A DNA stretch of 32,634 bases from Rickettsiales bacterium (GCA_028223895.1 JAOIVE010000013.1:1-32634); one strand, 5' to 3'; counted from the stretch's first letter, positions 8,268-16,061 are shown. Program-made: numbers and translations. Notes: generated by a model not told the origin, from the sequence alone.

Positions 8268-8538
8268 TATTAATACCTCCTAAATATCTGCATTTTGATC
8301 TTGGATCAATTGCTCTAAATATGTTTATATCTAACAAAATTCTATGCTCTGATTTTGTGAATAAATTTTCTATTAGAATATTATTCTTTATTATAAAAAT
8401 TTTATTAATGAAGGGGCTGCAAATTCTTGTTACAAAAGTTAATTAACAAAAAATTTATATTTTTTGTCCTTATAGGTAATATTATTTTTATTTAATGTTC
8501 TTCATTATTCTGCCATCTGGTAATAAAAATGGAGATTT
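8268..8538. promoter_or_regulatory. Divergent control region, stress protein and dps
   Basis: This 271-base AT-rich spacer contains no convincing gene. TTGATC-TTG-GATCAA at 8295-8309 is a perfect inverted repeat close to the minus-strand start. TTGTTA at 8427-8432 and TAACAA at 8444-8449 form an inverted repeat around the palindrome GTTAATTAAC (8438-8447), about 90 bases before dps. Either could be an operator. GGAG at 8531-8534 is the dps ribosome site. Confidence 0.45.
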
Positions 8539-9051
8539 ATGATGTCAAATCAAGCAATAAACATAGAAAAACTAGACATAGGAATTGAAAATCAGGGTTT
8601 AGAGGATTCAATTGAGCAAACATCAAAAGTTCTTGCATCTACATATGCACTTTATCTTAAAACTCAGTATTATCATTGGAATGTTGTGGGGGCTGAGTTT
8701 TATAATCTACATATTATGTTTGAAGAACAATATAAGGAGTTGCGCGAGGCAGTTGATGACGTTGCTGAGCGAATTAGAACTCTTGGTGGCGTTGCCCCGG
8801 GAACATTTAGCGAATTTTTAAAACTTAGTTTTTTAAAGGAAGATGAAAAGTCTCCTTCTAGTTGGCATGATATGGTTTCGAACCTGCAAGAAGATCATGA
8901 AAAGCTGGCAAAAGAGTTGCGTAATATTATTGAAGGCCTTCAGAACAATAAAGACGAAGGAAGTGCTGATATGTTCACTCAAAGAATGAAATATCATGAA
9001 AAAACGGCATGGATGTTAAGAAGCCTTACAAAAAACAAAGATAGCCAATGA
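8539..9051 (+). CDS. Dps-family ferritin-like DNA-protection protein
   Basis: Miniferritin that forms a dodecamer, oxidises and stores iron with hydrogen peroxide and shields DNA in starved or stressed cells. The intersubunit ferroxidase ligands are all present in Dps spacing: His46 (YYHWNVVG), His58 (NLHIMFEE), Glu62, Asp74/Asp73 and Glu77 (DDVAERIRTLGG). The 170 residues are normal. Two ATGs lie side by side at 8539 and 8542; GGAG at 8531 suits the second slightly better. The stop overlaps the start of the response regulator as ATGA, an uncommon pairing. Confidence 0.95.
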   Translation: MMSNQAINIEKLDIGIENQGLEDSIEQTSKVLASTYALYLKTQYYHWNVVGAEFYNLHIMFEEQYKELREAVDDVAERIRTLGGVAPGTFSEFLKLSFLKEDEKSPSSWHDMVSNLQEDHEKLAKELRNIIEGLQNNKDEGSADMFTQRMKYHEKTAWMLRSLTKNKDSQ

Positions 9052-9461
9052 AGAATCTGATGCACTTACATAAAAATTTAAAATCAGAAAGCAGTAATAA
9101 TGCCAATAAACGCATTTTGATAGTTGATGATGAGAAAAACATACGCTCTTTTCTAAAAATTATGTTTAGATCAGAAGGCTATGTAGTCAATGAAGCTGAA
9201 AATGCAAAAGAAGGTCTTAATATATTAGAATATAATAATATAGAGCTTATAACTCTTGATCTTGGTTTGCCTGATATTGATGGCATGCAAATGCTTGATA
9301 TCATAAGGGAAAAATATCCAAAATTACCTGTTATTATTTTATCTGTGAGGGATAATATATTAGCAAAGAAGATAGCGACCAGGATGGATGTTAATAATTA
9401 CATAGTAAAACCTTTTGATGCGGGTGAGGTTTTGGAGGCGGCAAATAAAATACTTGTATAA
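9048..9461 (+). CDS. Receiver-only (CheY-like) response regulator
   Basis: A single phospho-acceptor receiver domain of 137 residues with no output domain. The acidic pocket is Asp27/Asp28 (ILIVDDEKNIRSFL), the phosphorylation site Asp71 (LITLDLGLPDIDGM), the switch residue Ser99 and the conserved Lys121 (YIVKPFDAGEVLEAA). A lysine- and asparagine-rich leader of about 20 residues precedes the domain. No histidine kinase is in the window. It starts within the dps stop codon (ATGA), so its translation is coupled to dps. It may act as a phosphotransfer or protein-interaction switch in the stress response; the partner is unknown. Confidence 0.92.
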   Translation: MKNLMHLHKNLKSESSNNANKRILIVDDEKNIRSFLKIMFRSEGYVVNEAENAKEGLNILEYNNIELITLDLGLPDIDGMQMLDIIREKYPKLPVIILSVRDNILAKKIATRMDVNNYIVKPFDAGEVLEAANKILV

Positions 9462-9471
9462 ATAGAATTTT
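9457..9471 (+). repeat. 15-base element, copy A
   Basis: TATAAATAGAATTTT, identical to copies at 12942-12956 and 16074-16088. It overlaps the response-regulator stop codon and lies 86 bases before the start of the glycine-zipper gene at 9558. Here it continues into TATA, making a TATAAA...TTTATA dyad. Confidence 0.6.
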
Positions 9472-9557
9472 ATATATTTGTTAAAACTCATTACCGATTA
9501 TTTATTCTTCTTTAGTTACCTTTAAATCATGTTTAATCAAAATTCAGGAGAATCGTT

Positions 9558-10052
9558 ATGACTAAAAGAGTAACAGGATTATTTTCTAAGCCGCAAGAGG
9601 CAGTAATTGCTTTAAATGAGCTGTCAGATGCTTTTTTTTCTGAGCAGCAGGTAAGTGTTTTAATGTCAGATCAAACAATTGGCTCATCTTTTAATATAGA
9701 AAAATATAATAAGGCAGGTGAAGGGTTTACGGTTGGAGCGTCATTGACAGGTTTAGCCGGAGCTATTGCTGCAGGGCTTACCTCAGCTGGTGTTATAGCC
9801 ATTCCGGGTCTGAATCTTGTTGCTGTTGGCCCAGCAGTAGCTGCTTTTGCTGGCGCTGGTGCAGGTGCTGCAGCCGGAGGTTCTTTAGGTGGCATTATTG
9901 GTAGTACAGTTCCTGAATATGAAGCTAAAATATATGAGGACGGTATTAAAAATGGTTCAGTGCTTATTGCTGTAGATGTTGATAATAATCAGCAAAAAAG
10001 AAGGGCTGAAGAAATTCTTGAAGCTAATAATGCACAAAAAATAGCGGCTTAA
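9558..10052 (+). CDS. Short glycine-zipper stress-type protein
   Basis: A 164-residue paralogue of the core of the 304-residue protein encoded at 7353-8267. An N-terminal alpha-beta unit (VTGLFSKPQEAVIALNEL...QQVSVLMSD) is followed by a long alanine-glycine hairpin at about 56-113 with repeated GxxxG spacing. A closing unit (GSVLIAVDVDNN...RRAEEILEANNAQKI) ends the protein. It lacks the coiled-coil tail of the larger relative. AGGAG precedes the ATG. Position next to dps and the receiver gene, and element A upstream, suggest stress-induced expression. It may insert into or associate with the inner membrane; function is unknown. Confidence 0.75.
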   Translation: MTKRVTGLFSKPQEAVIALNELSDAFFSEQQVSVLMSDQTIGSSFNIEKYNKAGEGFTVGASLTGLAGAIAAGLTSAGVIAIPGLNLVAVGPAVAAFAGAGAGAAAGGSLGGIIGSTVPEYEAKIYEDGIKNGSVLIAVDVDNNQQKRRAEEILEANNAQKIAA

Positions 10053-10056
10053 AGTT

Positions 10057-10227
10057 ATGATATATAAACTTTATCTTTTAACAATATTGCAGCTGGTCTT
10101 GTTGGCCGGCTGCAATTTCCATAGAAATATTGATGTTGAGGTTACACCACCTATTTGCACTGAGATTAATGAGGACCCTCATTGCACAAAAGCACCTTCA
10201 CTACCAAATAAAGGGGCTGAAATATAG
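10057..10227 (+). CDS. Small lipoprotein
   Basis: A 56-residue open frame beginning 4 bases after the preceding stop. The first 19 residues are a textbook lipoprotein signal: MIYK start, hydrophobic core LYLLTILQLVLL, and the lipobox LAGC with the acylated cysteine at 19. The mature peptide is only 38 residues and carries two more cysteines (34 and 43) and several prolines. Probably anchored in an envelope membrane and co-transcribed with the glycine-zipper gene. I do not recognise it; small entericidin-like lipoproteins are comparable in size but not in sequence. Confidence 0.65.
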   Translation: MIYKLYLLTILQLVLLAGCNFHRNIDVEVTPPICTEINEDPHCTKAPSLPNKGAEI

Positions 10228-10277
10228 GCGGTTATATTTATGACAAAATAAATGGCTGAAAATTATAAATATAATTA

Positions 10278-11327
10278 TTATTCAAGCTTTATTCCCATTG
10301 CTTTTATTCTGTTTTGCCAACGCTTTTTTGCATATTTACGCATATCTTTGATATTGTCCAGCTCATCTGTGATCTCAAGCCCTATTAGGGTTTCTACTAT
10401 ATCCTCCAATGTAACAATGCCTTGCATTACTCCATATTCATTTACAACTAATGCAATATGACTCTTTTGCTGCACTAAAATATCAAAAGCTTTTGAGACA
10501 TTTATCGTGTTAGATATTGTTTTGAATGGGCGCTGGAAGTTGCTGATTAAATCATCAAACTGATCTTTTGCTTGAGCAGTTAAAAGATCAACCTTTAAAA
10601 CATATCCATTTATATCGTTGGGGTTTTCTGAATAAATTGGAATGCGAGAGAATTGTGTATGTGCATATTTTTTGAAAAAAGTTTTAACATCTATATTATC
10701 TGCAACTGAGAAAACAACAGGACGAGGCGTCATAATATCACGAACCGAAAGTTTATTAAGACGCATGAGATTGGATAAAATTTTTAACTCTTTTTCTTCA
10801 ATAATACCTTCTTGCCGACCTATTTTTGCCATAGCTTCTATTTCATTGCGGCTAAATGTGTAATTAAATTGTTCAGCGCGTAGAAAAATGCGAGTAATTT
10901 TTTCAGAAAGCCAAACAAACGGAAATAAAATGCGCGTTAAGGTCTCAATAAGAATAGCAAAGCTTGGAAGAAGTTGTTTCCAATAAGTTGCGCCCAGGGT
11001 TTTGGGAATTATTTCTGAAAAAACTAAAATAAGCAAAGTAAGTATTGCGGAGGTTAAGCCAATATATTGATTTCCAAATACTATATTTGCTTGCGCTCCA
11101 ACGCCTGCTGCACCTACAGTATGTGCAATTGTATTTGCTGTAAGTATAGCAGATAAGGGGCGGTCAAGATTGTCATATAGTTTTTGAGCTATTCTTGCGC
11201 CCCTTATTTTTTTTTCCTTCATTTCTAAAACATATGATGGTCGTGCAGATAGTATAACTGCCTCAGATATAGAGCAGAAAAAAGATATTATAACAGCGAT
11301 AAGCAAGTATATTATTAGTAAAGTCAT
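10278..11327 (-). CDS. CNNM (DUF21) and CBS-pair membrane protein
   Basis: Membrane protein of the CNNM/HlyC-CorC family, associated with magnesium or cobalt export. Residues 1-145 form the membrane-embedded DUF21/CNNM region, including the SEIIPKTLGATYW segment near 114-126. Residues about 190-325 are a pair of CBS domains (DIMTPRPVVF... and ...GIVTLEDIVETLIG). The protein ends at 349 with a basic tail (KKRWQNRIKAMG) and lacks the C-terminal CorC/HlyC domain of the roughly 430-residue members. Such shorter members are known, so this need not be a truncation. It is the last of three consecutive minus-strand genes. Confidence 0.85.
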   Translation of the reverse strand: MTLLIIYLLIAVIISFFCSISEAVILSARPSYVLEMKEKKIRGARIAQKLYDNLDRPLSAILTANTIAHTVGAAGVGAQANIVFGNQYIGLTSAILTLLILVFSEIIPKTLGATYWKQLLPSFAILIETLTRILFPFVWLSEKITRIFLRAEQFNYTFSRNEIEAMAKIGRQEGIIEEKELKILSNLMRLNKLSVRDIMTPRPVVFSVADNIDVKTFFKKYAHTQFSRIPIYSENPNDINGYVLKVDLLTAQAKDQFDDLISNFQRPFKTISNTINVSKAFDILVQQKSHIALVVNEYGVMQGIVTLEDIVETLIGLEITDELDNIKDMRKYAKKRWQNRIKAMGIKLE

Positions 11328-11392
11328 TCAGTGAGTATAAATATTTAAGCAAAAATATCAAACTGTTACAATACTCTATTATTATTTAAAAA

Positions 11393-11962
11393 TTAATGAG
11401 TTACGGTTGAGCGGGCAATTACAAATAATGCTATGCCATAGAGTAATAAATTTATTCCAATAATAATTCCCAGCAATATTAATGAGGCTCCTGGCCATCC
11501 GGAAAAAACTATATAAGCCAGAATTAAAGAAACTAAGCCGGATAATAGCAGCCAGTCCCAATTTTTTACTGATCTAAATTGAAAAGACAAAATGATTTCA
11601 ATAATACCTTCCAATAATAAGAATACAGCAAGTATTGTTGCTAGTGCAACTGTTCCTGCTACGGGGTTAAAAATCATCAATAGACCAATAATTAATGACA
11701 GTAGTGCTGATATTGTTGACCACCAATGAGATTTAGTTCTGAAACAGGCTACAGCCTGAATAAAACCGCTTATAATAAGCAAAGCACCAATTAAAAAGCT
11801 AAAGCCAATGGCAGTAGCCGAAGGTAATATAATAGCTAATATACCAGCAATAATAAAAACTATTCCCTGAAATTTATACCAGTTTTTATACTGATTTACG
11901 TGTTGTGCAATGTTTTTCTTAACATTAACAAATTGCCCATCTTGCTCATAAAATGTTGTCAT
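11393..11962 (-). CDS. HdeD-like (DUF308) membrane protein
   Basis: A 189-residue inner-membrane protein with six predicted helices arranged as repeated DUF308 hairpins, preceded by a polar 30-residue N-terminus. The pattern of glycine- and proline-containing helices (GIVFIIAGILAIILPS, then LLIISGFIQAV) matches HdeD of enteric acid resistance, although acid resistance has not been shown for most relatives. AAGGAGGA lies 6 bases before the ATG. A variant of the repeated AT-rich element lies 50-65 bases upstream at 12012-12026. Its neighbours point to a general stress role. Confidence 0.85.
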   Translation of the reverse strand: MTTFYEQDGQFVNVKKNIAQHVNQYKNWYKFQGIVFIIAGILAIILPSATAIGFSFLIGALLIISGFIQAVACFRTKSHWWSTISALLSLIIGLLMIFNPVAGTVALATILAVFLLLEGIIEIILSFQFRSVKNWDWLLLSGLVSLILAYIVFSGWPGASLILLGIIIGINLLLYGIALFVIARSTVTH

Positions 11963-12011
11963 CTATTTCCTCCTTTAACATTTTTTCAGGAGTATGGTCT
12001 CAATTTATGTC

Positions 12012-12026
12012 TAAAAATTCCATTTG
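12012..12026 (-). repeat. Variant of the AT-rich element before hdeD
   Basis: On the minus strand this reads CAAATGGAATTTTTA. It shares AATGGAATTTTTA with the plus-strand copy at 12863-12879 and AAT-GAATTTT with the three exact 15-base copies. Its position 50-65 bases before a start codon matches a promoter or operator. Confidence 0.4.
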
Positions 12027-12034
12027 TTGATAGC

Positions 12035-12760
12035 TTAAGAATATAAAATCTCTATTAATTTTTCTATATTTTCTATAGAGCTGTTAAGGTGAAGAGATAA
12101 ATCTTCTTTTAATATTTCCTGGGCTGTTTTATTAATTTCTTCATCTGTTATTCCGGCAATGATATTGCTTCGTCCAAAGGCTTTGATGGAAATTCCAAGT
12201 CGGGCAAGAGCCTGACCTGTTTCAGCTCCAATATTTCCAAGGCCTATAACTGCCATATTTTTTGGTAAATCTTTTTGCTCAAATAAGCTATCGGTAGTAA
12301 TTATATCTGCTTCATATGCTCTAAATTCATTAGGAATATATGTTTTAGAGCCAGTGCATATAATTATTTTATCGGCCTGTATTTTTTTATTTCCGATATC
12401 AATAATATTAGGTTCTACAAATGTTGCTTTTGCATTAATTACATTATAATTATTCATGGATTCACGAACGCTATTTACAAAATTATCTCGTAAATTGCGG
12501 ACATTTTGTAATATTTCAGGAATATCAGGAAAAATTGAAGCTCCTCCTTTAATGCCAAATTTATCAAGTTTTGTACTTTGATCGTAAACTGAAGCTGCTT
12601 TAATTAAAGCCTTAGATGGCATACACCCAACACGTGCGCATAATGTTCCTATTGGGCCATTTTCTATAATAGCAAAATTATTTGTATGTTTTGAAGCTTC
12701 CTTGGCAGCACTTAGCCCGGCTGTTCCAGCTCCAATGATAAGCAGATCGTATTTTTGCAT
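12035..12760 (-). pseudogene. Truncated dihydrolipoyl dehydrogenase-like flavoprotein
   Basis: N-terminal half of a pyridine nucleotide-disulfide oxidoreductase. It has the FAD loop GAGTAG (10-15), a redox-active Cys41/Cys46 pair in a CARVGCMPSK segment and the start of the NAD domain (VIGLGNIGAETG). The frame stops at residue 241, whereas family members have about 460. The rest of the NAD domain and the whole dimerisation domain with the catalytic His-Glu pair are missing. The 72 bases between it and hdeD show no remnant in any frame, so a deletion rather than a frameshift seems likely. The segment type resembles soluble Lpd homologues found beside stress genes. Probably non-functional. Confidence 0.75.
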
Positions 12761-12983
12761 AAATTTACACCCAATTATAATTTTATTTCATCAGAATAAA
12801 TCTAAAAAATTATATTAGACATAAATAAGTATATGTAAAAATATATAGATGTATGAAAAATTAATGGAATTTTTATATATAACTGGCAATGTTAAAATAG
12901 CTTTTTTATAAAAGCTTTGGTCTCATGCCCTGTATGTTGGTTATAAATAGAATTTTTATATAGCTAATTTTTAAGGAAAATTT
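12761..12983. promoter_or_regulatory. Divergent control region before the amidoligase operon
   Basis: This 223-base AT-rich spacer contains a perfect hairpin AGCTTTT-TTAT-AAAAGCT at 12899-12916, the 15-base element at 12942-12956 and a one-mismatch relative (AATGGAATTTTTATATA) at 12863-12879. AAGGAAA before 12984 is the ribosome site for the dehydrogenase. No coding sequence was recognised. Confidence 0.5.
12942..12956 (+). repeat. 15-base element, copy B
   Basis: TATAAATAGAATTTT, followed by TATATAG, so that TATAAA and TTTATA form a short dyad. It ends 27 bases before the dehydrogenase start codon, a position compatible with a promoter -10 region or an operator. Confidence 0.6.
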
Positions 12984-14342
12984 ATGAAAACTATAAATCC
13001 CGTTAGCGATAAAGTTATAAAATCTTATTCAAAACTTAATGATGATGAGATTGTTGAAGCTATAAATGGAGGGCAAATAGCCTTTGATGACTGGAAATAT
13101 ACCGGTTTTCCACAGCGCAGTGTTTTAATGAAAAAAGCAGCAGATGTTTTGAAGGAAAATTCAGAAAAATATGCAAGATTAATTACTAACGAGATGGGAA
13201 AAACTATAACAGAGTCATTAGCTGAAATAGAAAAATGTGCCTGGGTATGTGAATATTATGCTGATAATGCTGAAGAATTTTTAAAAAACAAAATAGTTGA
13301 AACTGATAACTCCAAGAGTTATGTCCGTTTTGATCCTTTAGGAATTATTTTTGCTGTTATGCCATGGAACTTTCCTTTTTGGCAGGTTTTCAGATTTGCT
13401 GCGCCCACTTTAATGGCAGGTAATGTTGGGCTATTAAAGCACTCAAGTAATGTGCAAGGTTGTGCTTTGGCTATTGATGAGGTTTTTAAGGAGGCAGGTT
13501 TTCCGGCAAATGTTTTTCAATCTTTATTAATAGATCAAAAACAAGTGCCAGATATTATATCAAACAAGTATATTAAGGCGGTGACTTTGACCGGCAGCGT
13601 TGGTGCTGGAAAATCAGTAGCAGCAATAGCTGGAAAATATGCTAAAAAGTCTTTATTGGAACTTGGCGGTAGTGATCCATATATTATTTTAAAAGATGCA
13701 GATATAGATAAAGCTTCCAAGTTATGCGTAAAAAGTAGAATGATAAATGCAGGACAAAGCTGTATCGCAGCAAAGCGTTTTATAGTAGTTGAAGATGTTT
13801 ATGAGAGTTTTGTAGAAAAAACAGTTGAGTATATGAAGTCCTACAAAATGGGAGATCCTTTAGATAAAAACACTAAACTTGGCCCAATGGCTTCTAAGCG
13901 TCATAGAGATATTGTGCATCAGCAGGTTGTTGATTCAGTTAAAAAAGGTGCAAAATGTTTGTTAGGAGGAGAAATACCTAACATGGCAGGTGCATATTAT
14001 CCTGCAACAATTCTAACTAATGTTTGGCAAGATATGCCTGCTTATGATGATGAGATATTCGGCCCTGTAGCTTCCATAATCAAAGTTAAAGATGCAGATG
14101 AGGCGATAAAGATAGCAAATGATTCTGCCTTTGGGTTGGGCGGCGCAATATTTAGTGCTGACATAGATTATGCAGAAAAGCTGGCAAGTCGAATGGATGT
14201 TGGTAACATGGCTATAAATGATTTTGTTAAATCTGACCCACGCCTACCATTTGGAGGAGTTAAAGATAGTGGCTACGGCAGAGAGCTTGCTGAATTTGGT
14301 ATTTATGAGTTTGTGAATATAAAAACTATTATAGTTTCCTAA
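12984..14342 (+). CDS. NAD(P)-dependent aldehyde dehydrogenase, SSADH (YneI)-like
   Basis: Aldehyde dehydrogenase of 452 residues, short N-terminal type as in succinate semialdehyde dehydrogenase Sad/YneI. The catalytic set is complete: Asn129 (MPWNFPFWQ), Lys152, general base Glu226 (LLELGGSDPY) and nucleophile Cys260 (NAGQSCIAAKRF). The C-terminal GGVKDSGYGREL segment is typical. It probably oxidises a semialdehyde such as succinate semialdehyde or a gamma-glutamyl-aminobutyraldehyde. It leads an operon with an amidoligase (14-base gap) and a C26 hydrolase, so its substrate may be made or released by those enzymes. The exact substrate cannot be read from the sequence. Confidence 0.9.
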   Translation: MKTINPVSDKVIKSYSKLNDDEIVEAINGGQIAFDDWKYTGFPQRSVLMKKAADVLKENSEKYARLITNEMGKTITESLAEIEKCAWVCEYYADNAEEFLKNKIVETDNSKSYVRFDPLGIIFAVMPWNFPFWQVFRFAAPTLMAGNVGLLKHSSNVQGCALAIDEVFKEAGFPANVFQSLLIDQKQVPDIISNKYIKAVTLTGSVGAGKSVAAIAGKYAKKSLLELGGSDPYIILKDADIDKASKLCVKSRMINAGQSCIAAKRFIVVEDVYESFVEKTVEYMKSYKMGDPLDKNTKLGPMASKRHRDIVHQQVVDSVKKGAKCLLGGEIPNMAGAYYPATILTNVWQDMPAYDDEIFGPVASIIKVKDADEAIKIANDSAFGLGGAIFSADIDYAEKLASRMDVGNMAINDFVKSDPRLPFGGVKDSGYGRELAEFGIYEFVNIKTIIVS

Positions 14343-14356
14343 ATAAAGGAGGAGTT

Positions 14357-15358
14357 GTGGATTTTAAGCCATTAAAACTAGGGAAAAATCGTAAAACAGG
14401 GTTTGAGTTTGAGCTTGCCTCTATTGAAATTGATGCGTGTTCTAAGATATTGGCTGAATTATTTGATGGTAAAATAGAAAAGAAGAATTCTTTAGATGTT
14501 AAAATCCTCTGCCAAAATATGGGAGATTTTAAGGTTGAGCTAGACGCCCATATGATAAAAAATATGGTATCAAAGTTAGAGAAAAAAGAGCCCATATCTG
14601 ATGAAGATATAATTGATATTAATAAAATAAAATCCTTTGTAAGTAAATTGATTGGCGATGCTTCTGGAAAATTTGTGCCTTGCGAAATTGTTACTCCTCC
14701 GATGAAATTCGATGATTTTTCTAAATTAGAAGATTTACGTGAATCTTTGATGAATAAGGGTGCAGAAGGTACAGGAGCTTCATTTGTTAATGCTTTTGGT
14801 ATGCATATAAATACTGAAATTCCGTCTGAGGAAGTTAGTGATATAAGAGATATTTTGCGTGCATTCTTAATTTTATATCCCTGGCTTCTGGAAGTTATGA
14901 ATATAGATATTTCACGCAGGGTATTAACCTATATAGACCCCTTTAAAAAGCCCTATATTAATCTTATTTTAGACAAAGACTATAACCCATCGTGGGATCA
15001 GTTCATATCAGATTATATTGAGCATAATCCAACACGTAATCGTGCCCTTGATATGATGCCTTTATTTGCGCATCTAAAACCAGAAAGCATGAAATTACTT
15101 AAAGCTGAAGATAGAGAGCTAATAAAGGCGAGGCCAACATTTCATTATCGTTTGCCTAATTGTGAAATGGATAACAAAAATTGGAGCATTGCGCGCGATT
15201 GGAATTATTGGGTAATGGTAGAAGAATTATCTGCTGACAAAGAAAAGCTTGAAGCGATGTCTTTAGAATACCTAAAATTTTTAGGTGATCCTCTAAATAT
15301 TGTTAATAGTGGTTGGGTAAAACATATATCGGAAAATTTTGGTTATGAAAAAATCTAA
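14357..15358 (+). CDS. Amidoligase (glutamine synthetase-like COOH-NH2 ligase)
   Basis: A 333-residue member of the amidoligase_2 family, predicted ATP-dependent ligases with a glutamine synthetase-like catalytic fold that join a carboxylate to an amine. Likely metal and substrate residues are visible: Glu17/Glu19 in GFEFELASIE, Glu61 in KVELD, Glu110 in CEIVTPPM, and His150/Asn152 in FGMHINTEIP. Further conserved-looking arginines lie in FHYRLPN and ARDWNYW. The start is GTG at 14357 behind AAAGGAGGAG. The next gene overlaps its end by about 14 bases. Pairing of such ligases with class I glutaminase-like hydrolases has been noted by comparative genomics. Substrate is unknown; gamma-glutamylation of an amine is my inference. 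Confidence 0.85.
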   Translation: MDFKPLKLGKNRKTGFEFELASIEIDACSKILAELFDGKIEKKNSLDVKILCQNMGDFKVELDAHMIKNMVSKLEKKEPISDEDIIDINKIKSFVSKLIGDASGKFVPCEIVTPPMKFDDFSKLEDLRESLMNKGAEGTGASFVNAFGMHINTEIPSEEVSDIRDILRAFLILYPWLLEVMNIDISRRVLTYIDPFKKPYINLILDKDYNPSWDQFISDYIEHNPTRNRALDMMPLFAHLKPESMKLLKAEDRELIKARPTFHYRLPNCEMDNKNWSIARDWNYWVMVEELSADKEKLEAMSLEYLKFLGDPLNIVNSGWVKHISENFGYEKI

Positions 15359-16046
15359 TAAAAAACCAATAATTGGCGTTACTGGTCCTGATAATAAGGA
15401 TAGGTTATTTTGGTACTTTATTAAGTTTGCAGTGTGGATTGCAGGCGGTAAGGCTGTGCGTATTACTCCTATCAAAAAGGCTAAATCACTAGATATTTTT
15501 GATGGCTTTGTTATTTCAGGCGGGCAGGATATAAGCCCGGGACTATATGGTGAGAATGCCGCTTTGGAGTTAATACAATATGATATTAAGCGCGATAAAT
15601 TAGAACAAAAAATTATAAATTTTGCATTAAAAAATAAGAAACCTCTATTTGGTATTTGCCGTGGCATGCAGATTATAAATGTTACTATGGGTGGATCGCT
15701 ATATCAGGAAGTGTCAGAAGTTTTTGATGATTTTCTGCCAAGCAATAGTAAACTCAGCAAATTAATAGGCAGGCGCAATGTTAGTATTTATAAAAATAGC
15801 AAATTATTCTCTATTCTTGGCGGGTATAGCCAATATCGGGTAAATAGTATACATCACCAGGCCGTTAATAAGCTGGGAGATAACCTTAAAGTTGTTGCTA
15901 AAGAAAAGAATGGGCTTGTGCAGGCAATTGAAAAAAATAGTAAATTGAAACATCCATTTTTAGTTGCTGTGCAGTGGCATCCCGAACTTATGTTACATAC
16001 CAATTCGGCCCGTAATATTTTTAAATCATTTATAAAAAGCTGTTAA
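15345..16046 (+). CDS. Gamma-glutamyl hydrolase, peptidase C26 / PuuD-like
   Basis: Class I glutamine amidotransferase-fold hydrolase of 233 residues. The triad is Cys105 (FGICRGMQIINV), His212 and Glu214 (VQWHPELM). The ISGGQDISPGLYG segment near 57-69 is typical of gamma-glutamyl-GABA hydrolases such as PuuD. I start it at ATG 15345, which overlaps the ligase gene by 14 bases; a TTG six bases earlier is less likely. It may cleave a gamma-glutamyl product of the upstream pathway, or alternatively supply ammonia to the ligase. The operon context favours a gamma-glutamyl amine or amide intermediate. Confidence 0.87.
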   Translation: MKKSNKKPIIGVTGPDNKDRLFWYFIKFAVWIAGGKAVRITPIKKAKSLDIFDGFVISGGQDISPGLYGENAALELIQYDIKRDKLEQKIINFALKNKKPLFGICRGMQIINVTMGGSLYQEVSEVFDDFLPSNSKLSKLIGRRNVSIYKNSKLFSILGGYSQYRVNSIHHQAVNKLGDNLKVVAKEKNGLVQAIEKNSKLKHPFLVAVQWHPELMLHTNSARNIFKSFIKSC

Positions 16047-16049
16047 CAG
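16040..16049. repeat. CTGTTAACAG palindrome
   Basis: Perfect 10-base palindrome spanning the stop codon of the C26 hydrolase. TGTTAACAG is repeated at 16058-16066, and the 12-base word GCTGTTAACAGA recurs at 30999-31010, also just after a stop codon. Confidence 0.35.
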
Positions 16050-16061
16050 AATTTTTATGTT

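Noticed and set aside
8295-8309. Possible FNR/Anr box TTGAT...ATCAA
   Set aside because: The half-sites are separated by 5 bases instead of the 4 required, and the site is too close to the start codon for the usual activator position.
8261-8446. 61-codon plus-strand frame in the dps upstream spacer
   Set aside because: It overlaps the start and ribosome site of the divergent stress gene, is dominated by low-complexity hydrophobic residues and has no recognisable domain or ribosome site.
12866-12892. EcfG-type general stress promoter (GGAAC / GTT)
   Set aside because: GGAAT and GTT are present with roughly suitable spacing at this copy, but other copies of the element lack a matching second box.
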